In this document: piece after piece, positions 34,119 through 43,895 of the stretch
Layout: every line of letters starts with the position of its first letter
Numbering within the stretch: position 1 is the stretch's first letter
NCBI GenBank assembly: GCA_038147335.1
Contig: JAYQTK010000003.1
Location: forward strand, 62,001-126,000
DNA: 64,000 nt
Reading direction: 5' to 3'
From: Marisimplicoccus sp038147335
GTDB lineage: Bacteria; Bacteroidota; Bacteroidia; Flavobacteriales; Flavobacteriaceae
Notes under the pieces: generated by a model
The model's input: only the letters and a program-made list of their open reading frames with translations
Database searches by the model: none
Told to the model about the DNA's origin: nothing
Made by a program: the position numbers and the translations under genes

Positions 34119-36639
34119 ATCAAACACCTTTAATATTCTTGCTGTCCTGCTTCTAACTTCAGGACTTCTATATTCTCAAGATGTTTACAGAAAGGGTGGC
34201 ACTTACACTATAGATACTATTACTGTCGTAGGGCTTAAAAACTTTAGTGATAGAACTGTTGTTACTTATAGTGGCTTAAGGCAAGGTCAGTCAATTCAAG
34301 TTCCTGGTGAGGAGATTAGCGCAATTTTAAAAAAACTTTGGAATTTAGAGCTATTTAGTAATGTTGATCTTTATGTAACTGACATAAATAATGGAGCCAT
34401 CAAATTGGAGATCAATGTAGAAGAATTACCAACATTGTTAAAGTACAGAATTAATGGTATAAAAAAAGGTAAAGCAGAAACATATGAAAAGGAGACAGAA
34501 TTATCTGAAGGAAAGAGATTATCTGAAAGCTTTCTTACAAATACAAAAAACTATATAAGGAATGAGTTAAAGAAAGATGGTTATTTAAATTCTGAAGTAA
34601 AACTAGTCACAGTTCCTGACTCTATAGGCTCTAATAGGATCAACTTAGATATTAACATTGACAAAGGTGAAAGAATTAAAATAAAAAATATAAATTTTAC
34701 TGGTAATGAAATTTATGGAGACTTTAAGCTCAGATCCAAATTAAAAAAGACTAAGAAAAAATTTCCACTTAGATTCTGGAAAAAATCTAAACTTATTGAT
34801 TCAGATTATATTGCAGATAAGGAGAATTTAATCTCATTTTATAAAGAGAAGGGATATAGAGATGCTCGTGTAGAATTTGATACAGTTGTTATAAACGACG
34901 AAAAAACAATTGATATTAACCTAAATATTGATGAAGGAAACAAGTATTATTTCGGAGACATTAACTACATAGGAAATAGTTCATTTACTAATTTTCAACT
35001 TGATCAAATTTTAGGAATAGAAAAAGGGGATTCTTATAATGGTGTTTTACTGAAAGAAAGAATTCAGGATGAGCAACCTGATGCAGCTGACATATCTAAC
35101 TTATATCAAAATAATGGATATTTATTCTCATCTGTAAATGCTGTTGAAGTAAGTGCTGAAAATGATACTATAGATTTTGAAATCAGGATCAATGAAGGTA
35201 AGCTTGCAAGTTTTAATAAAATTTCAGTAGTTGGTAACACCAAAACTAATGATAATGTAATCTTTAGAGAGCTCAGGATTAAACCTGGAGAGCTCTACAG
35301 TAAGGATAAGGTTGTAAGAACGATTCGTGAAGTTGGACAGCTAGGTTTCTTTGATGCAGAGCAGATAAGTCCAGATTTTAAAAATGTTGACCCTAATCAA
35401 GGAACTGTAGATATAGAACTTGGAGTAATTGAAGCTGGAGCAAGTCAACTAGAATTACAAGGTGGATATGGTGGAGGTGGATTCATGGGTACATTTGGTG
35501 TAGCTTTCAATAATTTTTCTGTTAAAAATATTCGTAATAGAAAAGCTTGGCAACCATTCCCTAGTGGTGATGGACAAACCCTTGCTATAAGACTTCAAAC
35601 TAGTTCATTCTACAATACAACTAGTTTTAGTTTTGTTGAGCCTTGGTTTGGAGGAAGAGAACCTGTTCAATTCTCTGCATCATTGTCCTCTACAACTCAG
35701 TATAGATATGATTATTTTACAAGAAGAGCTGATAAAAGTCAATCTTTTCAAATTAAAGGTTTTAACCTTGGTATAGCTAAGAGATTAAGAGTTCCTGACG
35801 ATTATTTTGTGTTATCTCAATCCATTTCATATCAATATTATAACTTAAAAAACTATTATACAGGACTTTTTACGTTTGGTGACGGAGAGTCTCATAACAT
35901 TGCATACAATATTGCATTATCAAGAAATAATACATTTACAAATCCTATTTTCCCTGTAGGTGGATCAAAATTTACTTTAAGTGCAAGGTTATCTCCACCA
36001 TATTCTTTAATTACTGGAGATGATTTCTCTGATATAGATGAAAGACCTGAATATTTAGATAGAAATGGTAATCCAATTCAGGCTGAAATTGATCAGGCAA
36101 AGTTTAGATGGTTAGAGTTCTATAAAGTAAAATTTGATGGAAGCTGGTATACAAGATTGTTTGGGAAGTTTGTATTAAAAGCTCAAACTGACTTTGGATT
36201 TTTAGGTACTTACAATAAAAATAAAGGGAATATACCTTTTGAAAGATTTTTTCTAGGTGGAGATGGAATGATGCAGTATGCTTTAGATGGAAGAGAGACA
36301 ATTGCTTTAAGAGGATACGAAAATCAATCTTTATCAAGTAGAGATGGTTCGATAATATATAATAAATTTTCTCTTGAGCTTCGTTACCCAATAAGTTTGA
36401 AACCAAGTGCGTCAGTATTTGCATTAAGTTTCTTAGAAGCTGGAAATGGATTTGATGATTTTAAAGATTATAGTCCATTTGACCTTAAGAGGTCTGCTGG
36501 AATTGGTGTAAGAGTTTTCATGCCTGCTTTTGGTCTTCTTGGTATTGACTTTGGTTATGGATTTGATAGCACAAATCTTTCAAATACTTTTGAACCTTCT
36601 GGATGGCAAACACACTTTGTAATAGGTCAACAATTTTAG
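34093..36639 (+). CDS. bamA: outer membrane protein assembly factor BamA
   Basis: An 848-residue Omp85 protein. A signal peptide (about 12-29, NILAVLLLTSGLLYSQ) is followed by five POTRA domains with repeated NITG- or VVG-like turns (up to about 445) and a C-terminal 16-strand barrel, with the FLGGDGMMQYALDGRETIALRGYE region and a terminal Phe (FVIGQQF). The L6-type loop is the RGYE motif. It folds and inserts outer membrane proteins. The start is a TTG inside uppS; no later in-frame ATG precedes the signal peptide. Confidence 0.93.
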   Translation: MEKLVNNFRSNTFNILAVLLLTSGLLYSQDVYRKGGTYTIDTITVVGLKNFSDRTVVTYSGLRQGQSIQVPGEEISAILKKLWNLELFSNVDLYVTDINNGAIKLEINVEELPTLLKYRINGIKKGKAETYEKETELSEGKRLSESFLTNTKNYIRNELKKDGYLNSEVKLVTVPDSIGSNRINLDINIDKGERIKIKNINFTGNEIYGDFKLRSKLKKTKKKFPLRFWKKSKLIDSDYIADKENLISFYKEKGYRDARVEFDTVVINDEKTIDINLNIDEGNKYYFGDINYIGNSSFTNFQLDQILGIEKGDSYNGVLLKERIQDEQPDAADISNLYQNNGYLFSSVNAVEVSAENDTIDFEIRINEGKLASFNKISVVGNTKTNDNVIFRELRIKPGELYSKDKVVRTIREVGQLGFFDAEQISPDFKNVDPNQGTVDIELGVIEAGASQLELQGGYGGGGFMGTFGVAFNNFSVKNIRNRKAWQPFPSGDGQTLAIRLQTSSFYNTTSFSFVEPWFGGREPVQFSASLSSTTQYRYDYFTRRADKSQSFQIKGFNLGIAKRLRVPDDYFVLSQSISYQYYNLKNYYTGLFTFGDGESHNIAYNIALSRNNTFTNPIFPVGGSKFTLSARLSPPYSLITGDDFSDIDERPEYLDRNGNPIQAEIDQAKFRWLEFYKVKFDGSWYTRLFGKFVLKAQTDFGFLGTYNKNKGNIPFERFFLGGDGMMQYALDGRETIALRGYENQSLSSRDGSIIYNKFSLELRYPISLKPSASVFALSFLEAGNGFDDFKDYSPFDLKRSAGIGVRVFMPAFGLLGIDFGYGFDSTNLSNTFEPSGWQTHFVIGQQF

Positions 36640-36691
36640 GCAATATTTGAATAAAAATTACGATATTGCAATTCGAAATATTTAATAGATT

Positions 36692-37198
36692 ATGAAATCA
36701 GTACTAAAATTAATCACTGCAGCTTTTTTGACTTTAGCACCACTTTCTGCTTCTGCTCAGTCTAATGTTGCACACATAAATGTTCAACAACTAATAAGTG
36801 AGATGCCTGAGGTAATTGCTGCTCAGAATGAGTTAGCAAAACTTGAGAAAGACTATACTACTCAAATAGATAATGCTTTCAAAGAATTTCAGACTAAAGC
36901 ACAATCTTATTCTGCAGATGCTGCAAACCAAACTGATGTTACAAATCAGGCAAGACAAAAAGAGCTTGAAAGTATGCAGACAAACTTACAAGAGTTTAGA
37001 GACTCTGCAGCTCAAGAGTTACAAAAAAAGCAAATGGATCTAATGACTCCTCTTTTAGAGAAAGCTAGAGATGCTATTACTAAAGTAGGAAAAGAGCAAG
37101 GTTTTAATTACGTAATTGATTCAAGTCCAAATGGAGGAATCATACTTGCAGATGGAAAAGATCTTTTAGCAGATGTCAAGAAAGAGCTAGGATTCTAA
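36692..37198 (+). CDS. OmpH/Skp family periplasmic chaperone
   Basis: A 168-residue protein with a clean signal peptide (MKSVLKLITAAFLTLAPLSASAQ) followed by NVAHINVQQLISEMPEV, a long helical arm (about 50-120) and a closing strand with YVIDSSPNGGIILADG. This is the Skp layout, in which trimers hold unfolded outer membrane proteins. Position right after bamA is the normal context. The gene is convergent with tsaB, 5 nt apart. Confidence 0.9.
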   Translation: MKSVLKLITAAFLTLAPLSASAQSNVAHINVQQLISEMPEVIAAQNELAKLEKDYTTQIDNAFKEFQTKAQSYSADAANQTDVTNQARQKELESMQTNLQEFRDSAAQELQKKQMDLMTPLLEKARDAITKVGKEQGFNYVIDSSPNGGIILADGKDLLADVKKELGF

Positions 37199-37203
37199 GG
37201 AAT

Positions 37204-37863
37204 TTAAGTTACGTAAGGCTTTTTTACATACAGAGGCTCAAAATAGGCTAAGTCTTCAAATTTTTGTTCTATAAACGATGCATATGATAAGTCAATCATA
37301 TTTATAGATGATATTGGCTTATATTGTAGTTTAACCTTATCATTGATAATAGAATTGATATACTCAAATGATTCTTTATTATTAACTACAATTGTAGAGT
37401 TTTCTTTGATATTTCTATTAATAAAGTTGGAATCAACTTGATCTATTAATGGGGTACCCACTTCATTTAATCCATATTCAAAAGTTGATAAATAGTAAAA
37501 ATTACCTTTATCATTTATCATTGGTATAATATCTCCACTGTCATTTTTTATAGAATTAGCCAAAATTTTTAATGATGAAATACCAATCAAATTTATTTTA
37601 TGTGGATAGCATAGACCTTTTGCAACAGAAAAACCAATTCTAAGCCCTGTAAAGGATCCTGGACCAATACCAATGGCTACAGCGGATAGTTCTTTGGCAC
37701 TTATATTATTTTGAGTTAAAATATCTTTGATTGTACTTGTTAAAAGTTCACTGTGACGATATTTATCATCTTCTAAGTCAAAATTTGATATAAGCTTACC
37801 TTCTGAAGATAGAGTAACTGAACAGTTTTTACTCGATGTCTCAAAATTTAAAATTAATGACAT
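37204..37863 (-). CDS. tsaB: tRNA threonylcarbamoyladenosine biosynthesis protein TsaB
   Basis: A 219-residue TsaB with the ASKHA fold opening ILNFETSSKNCSVTL, the SELLTSTIKDIL helix, and the hallmark IGIGPGSFTGLRIGFSVAKGLCY. It partners TsaD and TsaE in t6A37 synthesis. It is at the end of the exporter operon, 11 nt from the TolC-like gene, but is likely unrelated to it in function. Confidence 0.93.
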   Translation of the reverse strand: MSLILNFETSSKNCSVTLSSEGKLISNFDLEDDKYRHSELLTSTIKDILTQNNISAKELSAVAIGIGPGSFTGLRIGFSVAKGLCYPHKINLIGISSLKILANSIKNDSGDIIPMINDKGNFYYLSTFEYGLNEVGTPLIDQVDSNFINRNIKENSTIVVNNKESFEYINSIINDKVKLQYKPISSINMIDLSYASFIEQKFEDLAYFEPLYVKKPYVT

Positions 37864-37874
37864 CTTAAAAGAGT

Positions 37875-39215
37875 TTAATTAGATAGAGGGATTGATAAAG
37901 GTAACCCAAAGTAAAACTCTAGAACTTTCAATTTAAATATATAATCAAACTTAGCTCTGATATTTTCAGATTGAGCAGACTCATATCTTTGTTTTGATTG
38001 AATAAAGTCAAAAGAATTTACTGCACCAAGTAAAAATCTATCAGAAGTATCTTCATAAGCACTTTTAAGAGAAGCTAATGTTTTATTAGAAGCTTCATAT
38101 AGTTTAATAGCACCCGTAAGATCATTATATGCTTGATTAATTGAATTCTCAAGATTAAGTTTCTCTTGCTCATACTGATTTTTAAGTCTATCTAGATTCA
38201 CTTTACTTCTTTCAACATTATTTCTTATTTGTTTACCCTGAAATATTGGAATATTTAAAGCTAACCCGTATCCTTGTCCTTTATTTAGATCAAATTGATC
38301 TTCAAAACTAGGTAGATTATCCTGATATGAAATTCTTGTATTCCATTGATAAAAGGAAGTAACTGATGGTTGAAGTTGTGATTTTGAAATTTGAATATCT
38401 TTTTCAGCTATAGAAATATTAGTTTCAGCTAACTTAATATCGTTTCTAAAAGTCATGGACTTATTAAGTATCTCTTTAGGACTCTTAGTTAGAATATCAG
38501 AAAATGGAATACTAAAGTCTTCGTTTGCTATCTCAAAACTATTAAAATCATCAATTAGGAGAAGTTGAGCTAAACTTAATTTTGCATTCCTATAATTGTT
38601 TTCTGCTTGAACTACGTTCTGTTCTTGAGATGCAAGACTTGCTTCAATTTCAAAGATTTGTCTTGGAGAAAATGTTCCTATTTCTATTAAATCTTTGGTC
38701 CTTTCATACTCAACTTTAGTAATCTCAAGTTGAGACTTTTGAACTTTTAATATTTCCTTGTTAAACATTATCTGCAAGTATGAATTAGCCACCAATAGTT
38801 TTATATCATCTTTCATATCATCTAACTGATATTGTGATGCAAGTATTTCTAGGTTTGCTCGATGAAGCTGATAAACATTTCTAAAACCATTATATACATC
38901 TAGTCCAACTCCTGCACTCATTGATGAGAATGATGTAGTAATATCTTCAATAACATTGGTAGTAATATTAATTCCTCGTCCAATATTCCATTGATGATTT
39001 GCAGATGCAGAAACCCTTGGTAAAAAGTTTCCAATAGCATCAGACTTCCCTAATTCTGAGTTTTGTAAGTTTAGTTCAGATTGTTTAATGCTAATATTCT
39101 TTTCAATAGCCATGTCAACAGCATCTTGAAGAGTTAATACATTATCATTTGTCTGAGCATAAATTAATGTAGACGAGAATAAACTTATTATTATATATTT
39201 TTTTATCATTTTCAT
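37875..39215 (-). CDS. TolC-family outer membrane efflux protein
   Basis: A 446-residue protein with signal peptide (about 1-20) and two repeated helical hairpins of the OEP family, such as LQDAVDMAIEKNISIKQSELNLQ in the first half and the matching helix after residue 235. It forms the outer-membrane channel for the MacAB-type exporter encoded just upstream (in transcription). Order MFP then TolC is normal for Bacteroidota. Confidence 0.9.
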   Translation of the reverse strand: MKMIKKYIIISLFSSTLIYAQTNDNVLTLQDAVDMAIEKNISIKQSELNLQNSELGKSDAIGNFLPRVSASANHQWNIGRGINITTNVIEDITTSFSSMSAGVGLDVYNGFRNVYQLHRANLEILASQYQLDDMKDDIKLLVANSYLQIMFNKEILKVQKSQLEITKVEYERTKDLIEIGTFSPRQIFEIEASLASQEQNVVQAENNYRNAKLSLAQLLLIDDFNSFEIANEDFSIPFSDILTKSPKEILNKSMTFRNDIKLAETNISIAEKDIQISKSQLQPSVTSFYQWNTRISYQDNLPSFEDQFDLNKGQGYGLALNIPIFQGKQIRNNVERSKVNLDRLKNQYEQEKLNLENSINQAYNDLTGAIKLYEASNKTLASLKSAYEDTSDRFLLGAVNSFDFIQSKQRYESAQSENIRAKFDYIFKLKVLEFYFGLPLSIPLSN

Positions 39216-39220
39216 TTGTT

Positions 39221-40357
39221 TTAATCCTCTCTAAATTGATCAAATGCAGATTCCTCTGGTTCAATTTTTATTGGCTCTGTTTTATTCCAAATTTTAATTT
39301 TATCATTCATCTCTATACCTGATATTATTTCAACCTTAATGCCATCTGATAAACCAATTTCTATATCTTTTCTCTCAAAATTTTGATTTGATATTTCAAT
39401 TTCAACAAAAGGCTGTTGAGTTCTTCTATCAAATTGAAGAAGAGCCTCTGCAATTACCATTATATCCTGCCTGTTATCAACTACAAGAGATCCATTAGCA
39501 CTATAACCTGCTCTAACAAATGAGTCTTCATCCAGTGATACGTCAGCTTCAATTTTAAATTGAACAGCGCCACCTTGTTCTGTTCCTTTTGGTGCAACAA
39601 ACTTTAATTTAGCATCAAACTCTTTGTCAGGAATTGCAGCCATATTAATTTTTAACTCTTGTCCTATTTCTAGTTTACCAACTTCAGCCTCATCTACTTG
39701 ACCTTCAAATATCATTTTATTTAAATCTGCAATAATTGCTACAGAAGTACCTGCATTAAAATTATTAGCAGCAATTACCTGATCCCCTAATTTAACAGGT
39801 ATTTCTAATATTGTTCCAGAAACTGTTGCTCTAATATTGGTATTAGCTGTTGATGATCCTGATACAGAACCTTCCCTTATAATCTCTAAATCATTTTCGG
39901 CAGCTCTTAGATTTTCTACAGCTGTACTAAACCTTAGCTCAAAATCTTCATACTCTTGTTGTGAGATTATTTGTTTAGAAAATAATTCATTTGCTCTTTC
40001 CATTTGTTTTTCTGCATTTTGAACATTCAATTTTGCAGAATTTACCTGAGATTGACCTCCATATACAGATCTTTCATCCGGAACAACTTTAATGATTGCA
40101 ATCAAATCACCATTTTGAACTACGTCTCCTTCTTCTACTAGAATTTGTTGAATAATTCCATTAAGTTGAGGCTTTATTTCTACCTCATCCTCTGGAATTA
40201 CTTTTCCAGTGACAACAGATGTCTTTTGAATACTCGATGTAAATGGTGTAGTAGTTTCATATTCAATAGCAGATTTACTATTTGTTCTCACGAAATATGC
40301 AATAGCAAATAGAAAACCTAATATTAATAATATAATTCCGATATTTTTTAGTTTCAT
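39221..40357 (-). CDS. periplasmic adaptor (membrane fusion) protein, MacA-like
   Basis: A 378-residue HlyD-type adaptor. It has one N-terminal transmembrane segment (about 5-23), a lipoyl-like half-motif (GIIQQILVEEGDVVQNGDLIAIIK), a coiled-coil hairpin (about 85-155), the second lipoyl half (ATVSGTILEIPVKLGDQV), and beta-barrel and membrane-proximal domains. It links the inner-membrane ABC permeases to TolC. Confidence 0.9.
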   Translation of the reverse strand: MKLKNIGIILLILGFLFAIAYFVRTNSKSAIEYETTTPFTSSIQKTSVVTGKVIPEDEVEIKPQLNGIIQQILVEEGDVVQNGDLIAIIKVVPDERSVYGGQSQVNSAKLNVQNAEKQMERANELFSKQIISQQEYEDFELRFSTAVENLRAAENDLEIIREGSVSGSSTANTNIRATVSGTILEIPVKLGDQVIAANNFNAGTSVAIIADLNKMIFEGQVDEAEVGKLEIGQELKINMAAIPDKEFDAKLKFVAPKGTEQGGAVQFKIEADVSLDEDSFVRAGYSANGSLVVDNRQDIMVIAEALLQFDRRTQQPFVEIEISNQNFERKDIEIGLSDGIKVEIISGIEMNDKIKIWNKTEPIKIEPEESAFDQFRED

Positions 40358-40376
40358 TTTGTTTAGTTTAAATTAT

Positions 40377-41651
40377 TTATTCTTCTCTTAAGGCTTCAAT
40401 TGGCTTAATACTTACTGCTCTTTCAGCAGGAATTAATCCAATTAGAGTACCAAGTGTAATCATTGTTATAAAAGCTCCAAATACTATAGCCAATGGAACC
40501 GTAGGGTTTGTAAAAGGGAAATCTTCCAAGCCTGAAGTACCTATATTTATTACAAATAATAAAAAAGCACCAACAGTTATACCAATAATACCAGCAACAA
40601 TAGTTAAAAATACAGATTCTAAAACTATCTGAACCTTAACCTCTCCTGGTGTAGCACCTAAAGCTCTTCTAATACCTAATTCGTTTGTTCTTTCCTTTAC
40701 AGCAATAAGCATTATATTTCCAATACCAATTACTCCAGCAAAAATTGTTGCAATTCCAACTACAAGAGAAAGGAAGACCATACCTCTCGTGAATTTTATT
40801 ATACTTTCAAATAAAGAACCAATATTAAATGTTCCAAAAGCTCTATCATCTTCAGGGGATACTGTTTTCATTACTCTTAGTGTATTTAATACTGTTTCTT
40901 CTAGGTAGTTTGGATTAACATATTCATAACCTGAGATAAACATAAATCCAAATTGATCTCCTCTATTATACATTTTAGCAAAAGTTGTATATGGTATTGT
41001 TATGTCAGAGTCTGATCCAAACCCACTACCTTCTGTAAATTTTGTAACTCCAACAACCATAAAATTCACATCATTAATTCTTATGTATTTACCTATTGGA
41101 TCTTCACCTACGTTAAATAATCTTTCTTGAGTACCTTCACCAATTACTGCAACTTTTCTTTCATATTTTATATCATCATCATTAATATATCTTCCACCAT
41201 CAAAAATGTTAATTACAGAAATTTTTGCATATACAGGGAAGTTTCCAAATACATTAAAGTTATCTGATTTTAGTCCCCTTACAACTAAGGGAGGAGATCC
41301 TGTAAAAGCACCTGCTTGAAGACCTGGGGCTATATACTCAATTTCAGGAACTCTACTTTTCAAGTAGTCTACATCATTCAATTTAAAAACAGGATATCTA
41401 CCTTCTTCAAAGCCTTTATATGGAATAGATGTTCTCTGAACCCAAACTCCCATTGAATTTTTACTAAGTCCGCTAAAAGCATCATCAAAACCATTTTCAA
41501 GACCAGTAGCAGAACCAGCTAGTGCTATATAAATAAATATTCCCCAAAAAACACCTATAGATGTAATTATTGTTCTAGTTCTGTTTTTTGAAATAGACTC
41601 AAAAATTTCATCCCAAGTATCTCTATCAAATATTTTCTTCAAACTATTCAT
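40377..41651 (-). CDS. MacB/FtsX-type ABC transporter permease (second copy)
   Basis: A 424-residue permease with one N-terminal TM helix (about 25-45), a large periplasmic MacB_PCD domain (about 50-245) and three C-terminal helices with the FtsX motif (ERTNELGIRRALGATPGEVKVQ). It forms a likely heterodimer with the permease 41644-42876, which it overlaps by 8 nt. The ATPase is a separate gene, as in Lol- or MacB-like split systems. Confidence 0.9.
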   Translation of the reverse strand: MNSLKKIFDRDTWDEIFESISKNRTRTIITSIGVFWGIFIYIALAGSATGLENGFDDAFSGLSKNSMGVWVQRTSIPYKGFEEGRYPVFKLNDVDYLKSRVPEIEYIAPGLQAGAFTGSPPLVVRGLKSDNFNVFGNFPVYAKISVINIFDGGRYINDDDIKYERKVAVIGEGTQERLFNVGEDPIGKYIRINDVNFMVVGVTKFTEGSGFGSDSDITIPYTTFAKMYNRGDQFGFMFISGYEYVNPNYLEETVLNTLRVMKTVSPEDDRAFGTFNIGSLFESIIKFTRGMVFLSLVVGIATIFAGVIGIGNIMLIAVKERTNELGIRRALGATPGEVKVQIVLESVFLTIVAGIIGITVGAFLLFVINIGTSGLEDFPFTNPTVPLAIVFGAFITMITLGTLIGLIPAERAVSIKPIEALREE

Positions 41652-42876
41652 CTCTTAAAGCTACTATTGGTTTAATCTTTGCTGCTCTTTTAGCAGGAAT
41701 ATATCCAGCTGCAACACCAAATACAATTAGAATCACTGTTGCACTTAAGGCAATACTAAAATCTACTCCAGCCCTAGTAATAAAATAATCTTGTAATGCA
41801 CTTGAGTCTAATGAATTTAAAATTATTATACCTAAAATCATACCCAGAAAACCTGAAAGAGCTGTTATAAAAATAGATTCTGTCAAAATCATTTTAATAA
41901 TTTCACTAGGCTGTGCACCTAAAGCTTTTCTAATTCCTAACTCTTTAGTTCTTTCTTTAACTATGAATACCATAATATTAGATATACCAATAATACCTGC
42001 AATTAAAGTACCTATACCTACAAAAGTGACAATAATTTGAAGAGCATTAGCAAATTGCATAGATCTTTCAAGTTCATCAGCTACATTCCTTACTCTTATT
42101 CCACTTGGATCTGAGGGATCAACAGATTTTCTTTTTTTTAGAAAAGATTTTACATCATTTGATAGTTTAACAGCACCTGATCCACCAATACTTTGATCAA
42201 AGGTTAAAGCTAAATTGCCAATTACATCAGTTCCTTTTAAAATCTGCTGTCTTGTAGTATAAGGTATTATTAGTTTATTTTCTTCAGTATCTCCACTTGT
42301 ATCTTGAAAAACTCCAACAACTTTAAATGCTCTTGATCCAAGATTAATAAATTTACCTATTGGATCTTCTCCTTTAAATATATCTCTAGCAACAAGTCTT
42401 CCGATAGTTGTTACTTTATTTTTTTCTTCTACATCCTTTTCATTAATATATCTTCCTTTCATCAAAACATGTTTCTCAATTTGTTGATTTGCTGGTGCAA
42501 CAGCTCTAATCTCAAATTGAAATGATTCTAACTTATATTTGATTGGTTCACTAACAAATAAACTTGGATTTAAATATTCTATAGACTTTGAAAATTCATT
42601 TTGTAGAGCAGCAACATCTTCATTTTTAAGTTCAATTCTCCTATTTGTTTTAAACCCTCCATAGGGTTTAGTTGTCTTTCCTGGATAGATATAGATTACG
42701 TTATTAGCTTCGTTTAAGAAAAGATCACTGTAAGAATTTTTTAGACCTTCTCCTAGTCCAAATAGTATTATGAAAATTAATATACCTAGAGACACAGTCA
42801 TGCCTGACAATGCAGTTCTAAGTTTATTCTTCTGAATAGACTGAAAAATTTCTTTCCAACGTTCTATATTAAACAT
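41644..42876 (-). CDS. MacB/FtsX-type ABC transporter permease (first copy)
   Basis: A 410-residue protein with the same layout as its neighbour: N-terminal helix, periplasmic MacB_PCD domain, and C-terminal helices with KERTKELGIRKALGAQPSEIIKMI. The two permeases are related but not near-identical, consistent with an old duplication. It overlaps the ATPase gene by 8 nt at its start and the second permease by 8 nt at its end. Confidence 0.9.
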   Translation of the reverse strand: MFNIERWKEIFQSIQKNKLRTALSGMTVSLGILIFIILFGLGEGLKNSYSDLFLNEANNVIYIYPGKTTKPYGGFKTNRRIELKNEDVAALQNEFSKSIEYLNPSLFVSEPIKYKLESFQFEIRAVAPANQQIEKHVLMKGRYINEKDVEEKNKVTTIGRLVARDIFKGEDPIGKFINLGSRAFKVVGVFQDTSGDTEENKLIIPYTTRQQILKGTDVIGNLALTFDQSIGGSGAVKLSNDVKSFLKKRKSVDPSDPSGIRVRNVADELERSMQFANALQIIVTFVGIGTLIAGIIGISNIMVFIVKERTKELGIRKALGAQPSEIIKMILTESIFITALSGFLGMILGIIILNSLDSSALQDYFITRAGVDFSIALSATVILIVFGVAAGYIPAKRAAKIKPIVALRDE

Positions 42877-43567
42877 TTTTTATAATGTTTTGTTTAATTT
42901 TTTTATCCTCAACTATTACACCATCTTTTAAATGAACTATTCTTTTACACATTTTTGCAATATCATGTTCATGAGTTACAACAAGAATTGTTTTACCCTC
43001 ATTGTTAATTTTTTGAATGAGTGCCATGACCTCAAGTGATGTTTTTGAGTCAAGTGCACCTGTAGGTTCATCTGCAAGAAGAACCTTAGGATTTGATGCC
43101 AGCGCTCTAGCTATGGCAACTCTTTGTTTTTGACCACCAGATAGTTCACTTGGAAGGTGATCTGCCCAGTCTTTTAAGCCAACTTTATCAAGAAAGTTTA
43201 AAGCTGTTTTTTGTCTCTCTTTTCTAGATATTCCCTGATAGTATAATGGCAAGGCAACATTTTCAAGAGCATTTTTATAATTAATTAAATTAAATGACTG
43301 AAAAACAAATCCAAGAAATTTATTTCTATAGTTAGCAGCTTTTTTCTCATTCATATCTGCAATTCTAATCTTATCTAAATCATATGTCCCAGCATCTGAA
43401 GTATCTAACATACCAAGAATATTTAGCAGTGTTGATTTACCGGAACCAGAAGATCCCATAATTGCAACTAAGTCTCCATCTTCAACAGAAAAGTCAATAC
43501 CTTTAAGAACATGCAATGAGGATGCCCCTATTTCGTAGGATTTATGTAAATTTTTAATTTCAATCAT
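42869..43567 (-). CDS. ABC transporter ATP-binding protein, MacB/LolD type
   Basis: A 232-residue ATPase with Walker A GSSGSGKST, Q-loop VFQSFNL, signature LSGGQKQRVAIARAL, Walker B VLLADEPTGALD and H-loop VVTHEHD. It is the first gene of a five-gene exporter unit (ATPase, two permeases, adaptor, TolC), with 4-8 nt overlaps among the first three. The substrate could be a peptide, lipid, macrolide-like compound or lipoprotein; the sequence does not say. Confidence 0.93.
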   Translation of the reverse strand: MIEIKNLHKSYEIGASSLHVLKGIDFSVEDGDLVAIMGSSGSGKSTLLNILGMLDTSDAGTYDLDKIRIADMNEKKAANYRNKFLGFVFQSFNLINYKNALENVALPLYYQGISRKERQKTALNFLDKVGLKDWADHLPSELSGGQKQRVAIARALASNPKVLLADEPTGALDSKTSLEVMALIQKINNEGKTILVVTHEHDIAKMCKRIVHLKDGVIVEDKKIKQNIIKNV

Positions 43568-43679
43568 ATCATTTGCGAAATTACCTAAATTATAGTTATT
43601 AGAACGTTAAACTCACGTAAAGTTTATATAAATATCAGGTACTATGTAATACAAAGTACTGAAAAAACTTTTAAAAAAA

Positions 43680-43895
43680 TTAGTTAGATGCTTTATTAGT
43701 CCTATATATCTTCCAAATAATTAACCCAACAAGTATGTAGGGTATTGACATTAAATAAACTATACCCCTATTTAGTCCTTTAGCAGCTTCATATTGTTGA
43801 TCAGTCTCCATTATTGCGCTTAACATGGAACATTGAGCAAAAGACTCTGTTGAGGACAGAACAAAAATTAATAATATGAGTATAATTCTATTCAT
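43680..43895 (-). CDS. small membrane protein at the end of the oxidase-assembly cluster
   Basis: A 71-residue protein if the ATG at 43895 is used; the frame is open further upstream to 43961, but that part lies inside the DUF420 gene. It has an N-terminal hydrophobic signal or TM (MNRIILILLIFVLSSTESFAQ), a short loop with QQYEAAKGLNRGIVYLM, and a second TM (SIPYILVGLIIW). Its start overlaps the DUF420 stop by 1 nt (TAATG), so they are coupled. Small proteins of this kind end the caa3-type assembly cluster in other Bacteroidota; function is unknown. Confidence 0.65.
   Translation of the reverse strand: MNRIILILLIFVLSSTESFAQCSMLSAIMETDQQYEAAKGLNRGIVYLMSIPYILVGLIIWKIYRTNKASN

Noticed and set aside
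36104..36424. A 106-residue minus-strand frame opposite bamA
   Set aside because: It lies wholly within the conserved beta-barrel coding sequence and has no family resemblance.
37875..43567. A drug or toxin (bacteriocin) export island
   Set aside because: The five genes form a common MacAB-TolC-like system in Bacteroidota; no peptide precursor, protease domain or immunity gene is visible.
43568..43679. A possible small RNA in the 112-bp gap before the ABC exporter operon
   Set aside because: The gap is AT-rich with no stable hairpin and no clear terminator; nothing supports an RNA gene.
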